Below, piece by piece: positions 11,225-22,023 of a stretch of DNA of 64,000 nucleotides (positions are counted from its first letter, which is position 1; the number at the start of each line of letters is the position of its first letter). The translations under genes were made by a program, and so were the position numbers. Origin of the DNA: Hygrophila difformis (Eukaryota; Streptophyta; Magnoliopsida; Lamiales; Acanthaceae). The DNA lies in the NCBI GenBank assembly GCA_030278955.1, contig JAOANR010000014.1:33059453-33123452 (forward strand), given 5' to 3'. A model generated the notes under the pieces. The model made no database searches and had not been told where the DNA came from. It was given only the letters and a program-made list of their open reading frames with translations.

Positions 11225-11755
11225 TGTTGTTGTACCACTGGAGCAGGCGGTTGCGCTACTGGTTGTGGTGGCTGATATTGCTGTTGCTCATACCTCGGTT
11301 GAGGCGGGACGAAAGGCCGTGGTCCCTGCCCTCCTAGCGGCCGATAGGCCTGCTGTTGATGATGAGGGGGAGGCGGTTGATTTGGAACTGTCGGAGGTGG
11401 ATTTTGCACCGCCTGTGCATTCTGAGCTCCATATGGATACATATTCCTGGCGAGTTCGGCTCTAAACATGGCTGGCATTGCTGGCAGTATGTTTCCCTCA
11501 ATCTGCCGCACAGAGTTAGTAACCGCCGCTTCAACCATAAATTGAATATGATCGCGAAACTGCAGGGTTAGATCATCGTGTGGAAACTTCTGACGTTAAA
11601 ATCCGCAGGTCCTGCAAATCCTGGAGGATAATCGCCTGGATTCGCTGTGCGCTCTTCATGAATCGGCGGAAAATTGGTTCTCGCTGCCGTGTTAACCGCC
11701 GGAATTGCATGTGGATCAACTGTCATTGTGAATGTGAGTCCCACTGGGCGTGCCA
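11225..11755 (-). pseudogene. Element A Gag N-terminal part, right of the hAT insertion
   Basis: Two minus-strand segments are seen. The first, 11755 to 11568, begins MTVDPHAIPAVN inside the frame and is the likely start of Gag just downstream of the putative primer-binding site. The second, 11538 to 11225, is rich in proline and glutamine (NPPPTVPNQPPPPHHQQQ), a low-complexity N-terminal Gag stretch; its open frame runs into the hAT end. The two are out of frame by a break near 11550. Together with 7048-6641 they are one Gag gene cut by the hAT element. Confidence 0.7.
11738..11755 (-). other. Candidate primer-binding site of element A
   Basis: On the minus strand the sequence TGGCACGCCCAGTGGGAC lies one base from the end of the presumed LTR (11757) and just before the Gag start. 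It begins with TGG, as a site pairing with a tRNA CCA end should. I could not assign the tRNA. Confidence 0.55.
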
Positions 11756-11756
11756 C

Positions 11757-12346
11757 TGTTTGGCTACCGGTGAGCGAAAGACCTTTTTCTCCTCAAGGGA
11801 GACTATCGGAAAAGGATCAAACCGATTACGGGTCCGGAAAATTGATCATACGCCCAAACTTGACTGAACTTCAATATATTCAAATGACAGAGCTGGATAC
11901 AATGGAAACTCTACCAGTTGTTGAGAAACAACGGCTGATTATCCAAGAAGAAGCTGCCAAACTACCGGTTGTTAAGAAACAACGCGAATTTGGAAGGAGT
12001 AACCGCTACAACTAAGCTAGGATCTAGGAAAGCTTGTAAGGGAAAGCTGTAAAGAAAGCAGTAAAAGATACAGTGAATAAAATTGACATAAAGAGAATTT
12101 TGGGGTGGATTGGTCTCTCTTAATTATGTGCTCGACATCCCCTATTTATAGCCGGAGCTCAATAACCGCTTCCTGGCTGTGTTTGAGCCGATTCGGGATG
12201 TCCCCCCTTTCGGCTGTCCATGGCCGATCGTTTCGGCCCCAAAGCTCGGGCCTCTCTTGAGGTTTCTTCTTTTCCCGTCCACCTATTACTTTTCTTTCTG
12301 GCCCAATCCTTCTCTCCCGGCCCAATATCTTGGTGGTCACAACAAG
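11757..12346 (-). repeat. 5' LTR of element A (right boundary approximate)
   Basis: The LTR starts at TGTTTGGC on the plus strand, next to the candidate primer-binding site. A TATA box (TATAAATA on the minus strand, about 12142-12149) lies inside, placing the promoter here and U3 to its right. The right end is uncertain: a TG start on the minus strand near 12346 (TGTTGTGACC) is plausible, but without the 3' LTR it cannot be proven. Confidence 0.5.
12142..12149 (-). promoter_or_regulatory. TATA box of the element A LTR promoter
   Basis: The minus strand reads GGCTATAAATAGGGG here, a strong plant TATA box. Transcription would start about 30 bases further left, inside the LTR. Confidence 0.6.
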
Positions 12347-13069
12347 TACATAATTGATCTGGAATTTCCCCATTACTTGGATAGCCCAGATCCGACTACA
12401 AATTATGAAGAAAAAGAAAGAAAAATATGGGGAAATAGGTATGGTTGTGTATGTTGGGTGATCACTTATCTATTACAGGAATCAAAATTATGACAAGGAT
12501 TAAAGAATACATACACTGGAAAATCCTAATCTAATCTACCTACCTACAAACTAACCGGACATCCTTCCTTGCTTTCAAACCTTCAAAAACTCATACGCTA
12601 TTCCAAAAATATTGAGAAAATGAATGGGGTTGGTATGTATACTTGAGGTTGTACGGTTGCAAATAGGTCTCAACATTCTACTGGAGCTACCTATAGTGAC
12701 CCATGAGCGCGGCAAGCAGGAAAGGCCAAACCAATAAACTTGTGAGTTGGTGCGAAAAAACATGCTTTTAGGATCTCACACCAATGTGGATTATGTTTCA
12801 CATCATTTGTCTTCATCCGCATGGTGTGAAGAGTTTTGGTGCAAACCATTTGTTTCCTCACTCCATCCTGCAATAGTGTTATTAGCAAATGTGATGTGCG
12901 ATCGATCGATCATCTAGAGCGAGTGGCTGTAGTGCAACAAACTTAATTATCGCACCACATCCAAATGCAAAAGTGAAATATGGGACATGCGAGTGTAATA
13001 GGTGGTGCTATGGTTGTGGTGCGACTAACTTGTTACATCACTCTCATTGGGATATCACACTATTTGTCA
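12347..13069. other. Intergenic, no gene recognised
   Basis: Only short open frames occur, for example 65 codons at 12691-12888 on the minus strand, with no recognisable motif. The rest of element A's U3 could extend to about 12560. Nothing else is supported. Confidence 0.4.
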
Positions 13070-13079
13070 TATTTTTGGC

Positions 13080-13790
13080 GGAAAAAATGCCAATATAGTC
13101 CTTTATTTTTACAAAAAAGCCAAATCAGTCCTTTTTTTTATTTTTTGGCCAAATTGGTCCGCTACATATACTAATTACGTCCCAATCGGTCCTCTATCCA
13201 CTAATTATGCCCTAATTACATATTTTTGGCCAAATCAGTCCTTTTTTTCAAAAATCTAAATTTGTCCGTTATTAATTTTTGCCCCCTTTCATGCAGTCCA
13301 ATACACATTTCAAGCCACTAATAACTCAAATTCGATATAAATAAAAATTTTAAAATTTTGATATTTATAAACTATACGACTTGACGAATCTAACAAGATA
13401 CTACTTGGCTCATTTTAACTTGTTTTGACTTAAATTTTAAACATAAATATACAAATTAAAATGAGCTAAGTAGGATCTTATTAGATTCGTCTCGTCGTGT
13501 AGTTTATAAATATCGAAATTTTAGAATTTTTACTTATGCCGAATTTGAGTTATTAGTGGTTTGAAATGTGCATTGGACTGCATGAAAGGGGGCAAAAATT
13601 AATAACAGACCAATTTTGATTTTTGGAAAAAAAAGGACTGATTTGGCAAAAAATATGTAATTAGGGCATAATTAGTGGATGGAGGACCGATTGGGACGTA
13701 ATTAGTATATGTAGCAGACCAATTTGACCCAAAAAAAAGGACTGATTTGGCTTTTTTGTAAAAATAAAGGACTATATTGGCCTTTTTTCC
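13080..13790. mobile_element. Foldback Mutator-like MITE with long inverted arms
   Basis: The 711-bp element is almost a complete palindrome: arms about 13080-13410 and 13465-13790 pair through ends that start GGAAAAAATGCCAATATAG and, on the other strand, GGAAAAAAGGCCAATATAG. A 10-bp target duplication tatttttggc lies at 13070-13079 and 13791-13800. Long arms and a 9-11 bp duplication point to the Mutator superfamily. The inner arms contain stretches like gcagtccaat and gaatctaacaagat, which are shared with the Stowaway-like MITEs of this window. It has no coding potential. Confidence 0.88.
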
Positions 13791-13929
13791 TATTTTTGGC
13801 CATAGTACAATCGATCCCGGTGAGATAAACTTGTCATGCCACACTTTTTCGGATGTCGCACCAAAGCCGCCCATTTTTCTGCAATTTTCGAAGTGTACCA
13901 ATATTGTGCATTTTTCTCATTTTTCCTAT

Positions 13930-14160
13930 TTTTATGTAATACACTAATACTAGTGCTTAATTTGCATAATTTTAGGCTTTACCATGTCAAATAACTTTCG
14001 TCGTAAAATTATTAATTCATGTATAATTTATCTATCTCATTATTCAAATTATGAAAAATGTGACTGAAATTCCCTTGTTTCCAAATAAAAATACATGAAA
14101 ATGACAAACAATTTGACTGTCATTTGTCACATTCCATGAACTAGTAAATAACCTATCGAA
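13930..14160 (+). repeat. Dispersed repeat R1, copy 1
   Basis: This stretch shares long blocks with 17936-18150 (for example gcttaatttgcataa, then aaattattaattcatgt and cacattccatgaa). The copies are about 4 kb apart in direct orientation and clearly diverged. Confidence 0.75.
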
Positions 14161-14732
14161 ACTCGACGGTATAACTTTATATTTTATATAATATATATAT
14201 ATTTATATTATATAAAGTAATAACATAAATTATATTTTGAGTACTGAAAAATGTGTAATGATTTTTTATATATTCAAAAGATGATGTATATGATAATATA
14301 ATTTAATAATTTTTAAAACTAATAAAGAAATTATATTATACCGTAGTCTTTAGCTTCTGTGGCTTGTCCGGTACAAACATAACAGATCAATAAAAATAAC
14401 TATTAAAATAATATTTTTATTGATTTAAAATTCAAATTAAGATAAAATAAAATTTAAAAATAAGTATGAATCATAATATGGAAATTTTTCTAACAATTTG
14501 CTGAAAATTTCATTGGTGAAAATTCATTGATAGGGGCTAGTATAACATTATCTTTTAAAATATTTGAATTTGAAATGGTGCAGTTTATATTTGAATATGT
14601 ACTTTAAAAAATTACCACTATAGAATCACCCGTAGAGTTCATAAGAATATCATCCGAAAATGTCACATCTAATTGTATATCTTCAAAATCAATACCCGCT
14701 TTACCATCACCTATATCAACTTACCATTTTGT

Positions 14733-15095
14733 AAATTTTCTGTCATATATAAATTTCATTGTAAACAACAATTCTTGTGGTATCTTGAGTTAATCATTCT
14801 TAATTGCATATTAATACTTTTAGCCACATCTTTCTAGTGACACGAAATATTACAACATAACTATTCATGATTAAAAACTGGTTTTGGAATATAAAATCCG
14901 ACACGAAGTAGTCATGGTGCAAATTTTTGTCATATATAATTTTCATTGTAAATAATATTTCTTATAGTATCTTAAGTTAATCCATCTTAATTACTATTAA
15001 TATTTCGAGTCCCCTCTTTACAGTGACACGAGATATTACAACATATCATTGACATGGTTAAAAACTGATTTTTGAAGATAGAGTCTAACCTTCTT
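14733..15095 (+). repeat. Tandem duplication, unit about 188 bp
   Basis: Two successive units start at 14733 and 14921. Both contain gtcatatata, aatttcattgtaaa-like, ttaagttaatcc-like and agtgacacga blocks in the same order, with moderate divergence. Confidence 0.75.
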
Positions 15096-16123
15096 TAAAG
15101 GTTGACATCTACTTTTTTTGTTTTGTTTTCTATAGTCATAGTAAAATAAACTGCGAGTGGAATTTTTTCCTCTGAAATCGAATGGAGAATTTAGTTATTT
15201 CAGATGGGCTCATAATCATTCTACTAATAAAGAATTTTCATCCCAAATATTGAGCTTTGTTTTAATGAGAAGAGAGGTTAACTAATTTTTTGAGGTAAGT
15301 TTTTTGCAGGTAGAATTCTCGTCACAATCTAGTAGAATACCAAATCTAGAATGTGCAGTCCTACCTCTTAGAATGAGTAAGGATGCTATTCCATTGGATG
15401 CTACAGGCAGCACAATATTACATCTACTATGAAGGGCTAAACATAATACTATTTTTTAGTTAAATTATCGATAAATGTCTTGTCAGTTTCACCACGTAAG
15501 AAAAATTAATCAACGCTCATCACTATCAACTACATGCATTATATTATTATAAACATTCTTCTTATAATTAATCAACAAAGGTAATAACTTAGCATGATCT
15601 GCTTTCATTTCTTCCTTATTATAATATATCTCTTCTAGTATCAATAGATTATTTATTTCAGACGTTAAAACTTCATTTAGTACCAGCATTCTAGAGAAAA
15701 TTTTCAAACTTATAGAATTTGTATCAATTAGCGTTTCAATATAAACTTTCTTCGATCATTCACAATCACAATTTTCTGAGTATTTGTTTTTCATCAATTA
15801 CAAATCTGTTAAAATATAGATTAATGAATTACATCATCCATTTTTCAAGTGTTACACTTTCATTTTATGGGTGTTTGGAAATAAGTGTTACATTACCATA
15901 TTTGAAATGTTGTGAAGGTTAATAATTTTTACTAATTATACTTAAATTATTAATTTTTTATATTCATTAAAATAAAACTCAAAAGGAATAAAGTCAAATG
16001 TGACTTATTTTATTTATTTAATTACTTCAACTAAATAAATTTTATTAACTTATCTTAAAGCTTGTGTCATTTCCTAGTGTTACACTTATTATAAAATGGA
16101 TGAAGTATTTCTTTAAAAAAATA

Positions 16124-16388
16124 TTCCCTCCGTCGCACTTAAAGTGTCTCATTTTGACTTTTTAAAAATGTTTATTGATCAACTTTGACCTAATGTAATC
16201 GTAATTATATACAAAAAAATACAGTCAAAATTTGGTCTTGTTAGATTCGTCTAATCATGTAGTTTCAGAATATATATATTTACATAATTTTTACATATGT
16301 ACATTTAAGATATTAAATGTTAAACAAATGTATTGAATGACCTGTCCAAAAGTTTTGAAACAGAAATAATGGGACAAATTAAAGGGAA
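16124..16388. mobile_element. Stowaway-like MITE
   Basis: The 265-bp stretch starts TTCCCTCCGTCGCAC and ends with the complement of TTCCCTTTAATTTGTCCC, flanked by TA at 16122-16123 and 16389-16390. It shares the block ttgttagattcgtct with the other Stowaway-like copies here. The ends are diverged, so it is an older copy. Confidence 0.65.
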
Positions 16389-16390
16389 TA

Positions 16391-17610
16391 GATTTAAAAT
16401 AAAATTTTTCACTTTTAAGCCATCGCAGCCCGAATTCGGCCAAATTGTCTAAATTTAGGTCCAAAATCCTTCTAATAATCCATTTGCTAAATCAAAATAT
16501 CGTGGCTCCAAAGTGGAGGGACCTACTTCTCGTGGTCTATTTTAGTTATTATCCTCTTTACTTTATTTACTGATGGATCTATTCACAACTATATAATTTT
16601 GTATTACTTTTAAGAGAAGTGACATACTTTTGTGAATACCTGGCCTATATATACATTAATTAATATATACAAATATTTTTTATATATTCATTAATGTATC
16701 TTTTAATATTATAAATTCTATGTATACACTGCAAATTTCATTTTTTAAAAAATAAAAATTGTGGGAACTCCATATAAATTGGAAATTAAATATTTTAAAA
16801 ATTAAAAATTGGGATTTTCACATACACATTAACATATCTTTAACATGAATAAATAAATCTGACGTGTAATATACATTTTGATATCATCATTCACCATACA
16901 AAAAATATAACAAAAGTTGTGACCAAACCTATACAAAATTACCGACATTACAATATGTTTACCATATTGAAACATAAATGCAACATAATTCTTAGTTGTC
17001 AGTGCAAAAGCTCGTCATAATCCTATGGTCTATAAATAAATTCTAAATGCAGCAATAAAATTAAAAAATAAATAAATAAAAAATGCAAAATAATAAAATC
17101 TAAAATAGATAAAATAAACAAAATGCAAATAAATAAAATCCAACATAGATAAAATAAAAATGCAAAATTTTAAATTTTATCTTTCAAATCATTTTAAAAG
17201 TGAATATATAGTGACACAATAGGATGATAGAGTAGGAATTTATAAGTAAATGATAGATTTTATACACGATAAACTAAAATTTATAATGAATAAATAAATA
17301 AATGCAAAAATCTAAAATTAGTAAATTAAAAAATACAAAATAATATAGATAAAATAAGATATGCAAAATTTCAAATTTCTAATCTTTCAAATCTTTTTAA
17401 AAGTGAATATTGTAGGAATTTCATATATTTCAAAAACTGAAAATCTAATATATAAATAAATAAATAAATGTGAAAATCTAAAATTGATAAATTAAAAAAT
17501 GAAAAAATTTATAAAAATTTGAAATTTGAAATGGGGACACCACATTAAATGTAGGATGGGTTGTTCACTAATGTTTTAATATATATATATATATATATAT
17601 AGATTATTCT
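16391..17610. other. Intergenic, A-rich degenerate repeats, no gene
   Basis: Runs of aaataaataaa and aaaatgcaaaa motifs recur between 17040 and 17480. A block of about 120 bases (aaaatgcaaaat through ttttaaaagtgaatat) appears twice, near 17095-17205 and 17320-17410, in imperfect form. No gene is seen. Confidence 0.5.
17578..17601. repeat. (TA)n microsatellite
   Basis: About eleven TA dinucleotides in a row. Confidence 0.9.
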
Positions 17611-18430
17611 TAATAGCCACAACTGTAGTACTTCCGTTAATTAATTCATGATTAGTTAAGCTATAGAATTAACTTAGGTCATTGTAGAACTTTAAAAATT
17701 ATTTAAGCCCATCAAAAAGAGTGGCAGTCCAACACACTTGAAGAAAAATAAAGTGGCCCAACACAAAAATGAAATAAGGAGGATGAGAATGGCCCAACAG
17801 AAAAGCCCAAAGTATTGGCCCAATCAATGATCAACCCACCGTCCGACCCAAATCTATTTAGCTTGTTAAAAATTTGATTTGGGGAATTGGGGCACCATTC
17901 CCGTCACCCCCCACCGCCCCACCCCCAACAATTTTTATGTAATAATAATATATAATGCTTAATTTGCATAACTTTAGGCTTTATCATGTCAAATAACTTT
18001 CATCGTAAAATTATTAATTCATGTTCAGTTTATCTATCTCATTATTCAAAGTAAGAAAACTGTTACTGAAATTCACTTGTTTTCGAAATAAAAATGCATG
18101 AAAATGACAAAATAATTTTGACTGTCATCTGCCACATTCCATGAATTAGTCTTAATAGCCACAACCGTAATACTCCCCTTAATTAATTCATGATTAACTA
18201 AACTATAGAATTAACTTGGGACTCTTTAAGCCCATGAATAAGAGTGGTAGTCCAACGCACTTGAAGAAAAATAAAGTGACCCAACACAAAAATAAAATAA
18301 GGAGGATGAAAATGGTCCCAAAGAGAAGCCTAAAATCTTGGCCCAATTAATGATCAACCCACCGCCCGACCCGGATCCATTTAGCTCGTTAAAAATCTAA
18401 TTTGGGACTTTGAGACTCAACCCAATCACC
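17605..18430 (+). repeat. Tandem segmental duplication R2-R1-R2
   Basis: A block R2 (17605-17890, beginning tcttaatagccacaact) is followed by a second copy of R1 (17936-18150) and then by a second R2 (18150-18420, beginning tcttaatagccacaacc). The two R2 copies share segments such as aagaaaaataaagtg and gatcaacccaccg. This suggests a unit of about 540 bp that was duplicated, with an R1 remnant at 13930. Confidence 0.75.
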
Positions 18431-18496
18431 CACCGCCAAATGCATCATATACCTTGAGGGAAAACCCATTACTACCTCATGGTTATATCCGGCCCT

Positions 18497-19223
18497 CAGG
18501 CCCGGCTCACTGGCACGAGCACCAGGAGCAGGAGCCGGTGCTCAGGGGCCCTACATGAAATTTCTTTTTTTATTTTTTTTTTTAAGTAATTGAAAAAATT
18601 TTACTTTATTTTTTAAGTATATACAGTGAACATATGGTATTAACTAATGATTTTTTATATCAATATTTTTTACTATATCAATGTACTTTTAAATTATTAC
18701 TATAATATAAAGTACTGGTTTTAATTAAAAGGTTGCAAATATATATAATATGAATTTAACTTCTCACCAATATATTTGGGACTAAATTAAATTAAATTAA
18801 ATATTTTGTAATTCTAAGAATAACTTGTTTTTTTATTTTTAGGACTAAATTTTGTTTTTAACATTACATGTAATAATAATTAACAAAGATTTAAAATTTA
18901 TAAAAAAGTTATTTTTAATATATAGTGAGTGAACGAAGGAAGCCCTAAAATTAATATTTGAGGTACTAGTGGCTTAGTAGGTGACATGAGTTGTACGAGA
19001 CATTGACTGTCTGACAACTTAAATAAATGTATCGAGTTCAAACTTTTGTATTTGCAAAGTTATGTTTTAGGAGATACAAGCATTCAATGCCTACCAAATC
19101 ATTGAGAAATTAGTCTTAGAACCAATAAGACTTGTGAATTATAAAATAATTACTAAATACATTTATATGGGGCCAATTTTTAAATTTTGGCTCAGGGCTC
19201 AAAAAATTTCGAAGACGGCCCTG
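18497..19223. mobile_element. hAT-like non-autonomous element
   Basis: A 727-bp element with an 8-bp target duplication ccggccct at 18489-18496 and 19224-19231. The ends are CAGGCCCGGCT and, on the other strand, CAGGGCCGTCT, 9 of 11 alike, fitting hAT CAGGG-type ends. It has no transposase frame. The right subterminal part (gggccaatttttaaattttggctc) belongs to a pattern often seen in plant intergenic DNA. Confidence 0.85.
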
Positions 19224-19231
19224 CCGGCCCT

Positions 19232-19686
19232 CATAGTACTACAAGGACCTTGAATTGATTACTAAACCTCATGGCATGGTCATCAAAACGGTGATATTAT
19301 CTATATCGAATGGCCCCTGTTCCTGGACCCGCACTCAAAAATTCACAGATGAAATTAGCCGATTACTGAAGGAAGAGGATCAAATGAAGGAAGGAGATGG
19401 GACGTGAATAAGGAAGCCAACAACTAAAGTTGAGCATACAAGTGGAAGAGACCCAACTTGCGCCATAAAAATTGCATCGCCATTCTGCTCTGCAACTTCG
19501 GAGCCACAAATTTGGTGCCACGACTCTCGCGCCACAACTTTCAACCCACAACCCTCACGCTGCAATCTTCAATGTGGTGTCACAATGGCAACATCACCGT
19601 GCCACAATCTCGCGTGATGAACTCCATGCGGAAACCAATCTTCATTGTCACGAGTGAATTTCCGCATGACCCTTGAGCCCCTATCC
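19232..19686. other. Intergenic, no gene recognised
   Basis: The segment contains degenerate repeats of a gccacaac-like motif (19490-19610) that create overlapping short frames on both strands. None resembles a known protein. Confidence 0.4.
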
Positions 19687-19701
19687 TTTGTTTTTCCTTT
19701 G

Positions 19702-19892
19702 TTTTTTTCTTAAAGGTGAATATCAAGGTATCTCCATGCCTCATTGGACCCAAGACTAATACCTCGAGGATCGGGTGGATATTGAAGGGTTGCCTCTCTC
19801 TAACCAGAATTCTGCATATACAAAGGCTTGAACCCGAGACATTTTCTTAAGCTGATAGAGCCCCATACCACTCAGGCCAACTGTGTTTGGTG
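19702..19892 (-). mobile_element. tRNA-derived SINE
   Basis: On the minus strand the 191-bp element starts near an A box (TGGCCTGAGTGG) and has a B box (GGGTTCAAGCC, about 19828-19838), the internal promoter of RNA polymerase III. It ends in an A-rich tail (AAGAAAAAAA). A 15-bp target duplication tttgtttttcctttg flanks it at 19687-19701 and 19893-19907, as expected for LINE-driven insertion. Confidence 0.85.
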
Positions 19893-20081
19893 TTTGTTTT
19901 TCCTTTGTTGAATCTTATTTTTGATATTTTTTATTTATTTATTTGAACTATGGTGGTTCTATAAATAGTCCTTCCAAACATTTTGTGACTACTTTCGCAT
20001 CAATTGAAGAATCAATCTCTTGTTTACAAAAGTCATCCGAGAGCTTTGTTGAGTTTTCAACTTGAATGAATCTTTTACGGC

Positions 20082-20886
20082 TTAGGCCCTGTTCTCTAGG
20101 CCTTAATTTTTCTGGTCTGATCTGAATTTATAAGACCTGGTCTGATCTGAATTTGTCTGGTCTGGTCTGGTCTGATCTGATTTCATCTGATGATGATAAT
20201 GATGATGATGATAATAATAATAAAAATAAATTAGTAATTATTAAAAAAATAATTTATTAATAAATTATTGATTAGTTTATTATTATTATTATTATTATAT
20301 AATAGTAATAATAATTAATTAATTGTTTTTATTATTATTGTTAATTATTACTACTAATTACTAATAAAGTATTTATTATATATTAGTATTTTCAATAATA
20401 ATTAATTATTAATAGTTAATTAATTATAATTATAATAATAGTTAATAAAATAATAATTATTAAGAGTTAATTACAACTATTATTAATAATATTATTATGA
20501 TTATTATTGTTATTATCATTATTATATATTTTAAACATATTTAATGAAAGTATTTAAAACTATATTTTGAAAGTATTTATAATATAAAATATATTAAGAA
20601 CGTGACTAGTATATTTAAATAATATTTTGTGAGCAAAAGAATATTTTTAGAAATATTTTTAAATAACTACAATATAAATAATATTTGTATTGCTATATTT
20701 TTTTGCTTTTTATAAAAAAATATTATATGTAATTATATAATTTTATTATAATGATCTGATCTGGTCTGGTCTGATCTGATTTGATCTGGTCTGATCTGAA
20801 TGTTTCTTATCTGATCTGGTCTGATCTGATTTTGAAAAAAAATAAGTAATAAGTCCTGAAAATAAGTTCTAGAGAACAGGGCCTAA
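20082..20886. mobile_element. MITE-like element, GGCCCTGTTCTCTAG ends, TCTGR arrays, AT-rich core
   Basis: The ends read TTAGGCCCTGTTCTCTAG at the left and its complement at the right. TTA at the left and TAA at the right may be a diverged PIF/Harbinger target duplication. Just inside each end are arrays of TCTGA and TCTGG pentamers in the same (direct) orientation. The core (20175-20755) is nearly pure A and T, with TAA/TTA triplet runs. It has no coding frame. The superfamily is tentative. Confidence 0.65.
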
Positions 20887-21659
20887 ATCCCAATCGATTC
20901 CCTGAATAGCTTCGATTGTATGGTCATATGGTGTTGATGTTGGAAGGAAGGGGTTGTGCTTTCTAAATAAAGTACATAGTTTCCAAAGCCATCTCCATTG
21001 TAAGTAGCTCTATTTGTTCTTTTAATTATTTGCTACAGTTCATCTTCATTTTCTTTTATTCGTTCCATTGTTCATCATTTCGCCTTAGCATTGTGTTCTT
21101 GTTCGGTTTGCGACACAAAGCTTATTCTTTATTTTGGTGCTAATCTCCCTATTATCTACCTTGCTTTCTTCTTCTTTTTTGTTTGTTAATCTTGCAAGGA
21201 TGTTTCCAACTTTATCCATGGCTACCTCAACCCCACTTGCACAAAATCCAACCTACATGGATCCAGTAACATGGGTACGAGTAACCTTATTCATATATGT
21301 ACTTGTACTCTTACCGGTATTTCAAAATTTTATAATTTTTCTATTTTCTTGATAGGCCAAGTTTTGGGCTTGATATTGGGATTGAATTAATAAATCCATA
21401 TTTTGGCTCAACGATAATACCCGTCGACTTTGTCTGATATTCTTGAATTTGTTCGATATTCTTGAAATATCAGTCCAATTCATCTTATCCAACTTCGAAA
21501 ATTTTACTTCTATTTCTTGATCAACATATTCCTTATTGATTTATTACTTAGAAACAAATATTGGTCAACATATTACCTAGTTTGTAGTCCAGTTGACTAC
21601 GAATATTAATGTATGAGTCCATCGGATCGACAAATTTAGCTCTGGACGAATTCTGACAT
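20887..21659. other. Intergenic, no gene recognised
   Basis: A frame at 21134-21352 begins with a hydrophobic stretch but has no family resemblance that I can name. The segment may be the 5' part of the decayed RNase H-like gene that follows. Confidence 0.3.
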
Positions 21660-21886
21660 CAAAATAATTTCATCTTATCTGAACTTGCGGCGCTGCTCTA
21701 TGGTCTCCAGTTGGCTTGGCAATTGGAAGAGGAGCTTAATATGTGTTATGTTGATTCTCTTGAAGTTTTTCAGTCGGTGAATGGCGCGGGGATTCTAGGC
21801 ATATTTACTGACCTGTAAATTGTGATTGCAAAGATTAAAGATTGCCTTCTTAGGTGGTTGGGGTGTGAACCGAGACATCATCTTCG
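21660..21886 (+). pseudogene. RNase H-like pseudogene, left part (split by element B)
   Basis: In the plus strand a broken frame reads like the RVT_3 RNase H domain of plants, found in LINE elements and in stand-alone ribonuclease H-like proteins: LAALLYGLQLAW, then CYVDSLEVFQSVNG with the conserved aspartate, then CEPRHHLRE. The other part lies at 46979-47117 beyond element B. The frame has stops and a shift near the insertion point, so it was dead or has decayed. Confidence 0.65.
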
Positions 21887-21891
21887 CGAAG

Positions 21892-22023
21892 TGATGTATG
21901 CAAGCAAGAAATTGGAAAAACAAGCAACAAAAGCAAAACAAAGGATAGGGCAAGTGTGATGTATGCAAGCAAGAAATTGGGAAAACAAGCAACAAAAGCA
22001 AAACAAAGGATAGGGCAAGTGGG
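21892..22023. repeat. Tandem 65-bp duplication within the LTR
   Basis: Two copies start at 21892 and 21957, nearly identical, each ending gggcaagtg. The same pair lies at 46083-46214 in the other LTR. Confidence 0.9.

Larger units (their letters stand above)
1..12346 (-). mobile_element. Element A: decayed Ty3/gypsy LTR retrotransposon (Tat/Retand-like), 3' end outside window
   Basis: Read on the minus strand the order is 5' LTR (about 12346-11757), a possible primer-binding site, gag, protease, reverse transcriptase, RNase H, a second plant-type RNase H, and integrase, ending near 455. The second RNase H between the RT-linked RNase H and the integrase is the hallmark of the Tat lineage (Retand/Ogre relatives). 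Every gene carries frameshifts or stops, so the copy is dead. It is interrupted by a hAT element (7057-11216) and a Stowaway-like MITE (2662-2921). The 455 bases at the left end hold only short open frames and no recognisable LTR, so the 3' LTR lies outside the window. The right boundary is approximate because its target duplication cannot be paired. Confidence 0.85.
13801..16120. other. AT-rich intergenic DNA without genes
   Basis: No convincing coding frame is seen. It holds one copy of a dispersed 220-bp repeat (13930-14160) and a tandem duplication of about 188 bp (14733-15095). A 65-codon minus frame at 15510-15707 has no recognisable motif. A short frame near 15310-15430 contains [16 protein letters not shown], which I do not recognise. 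Confidence 0.4.
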
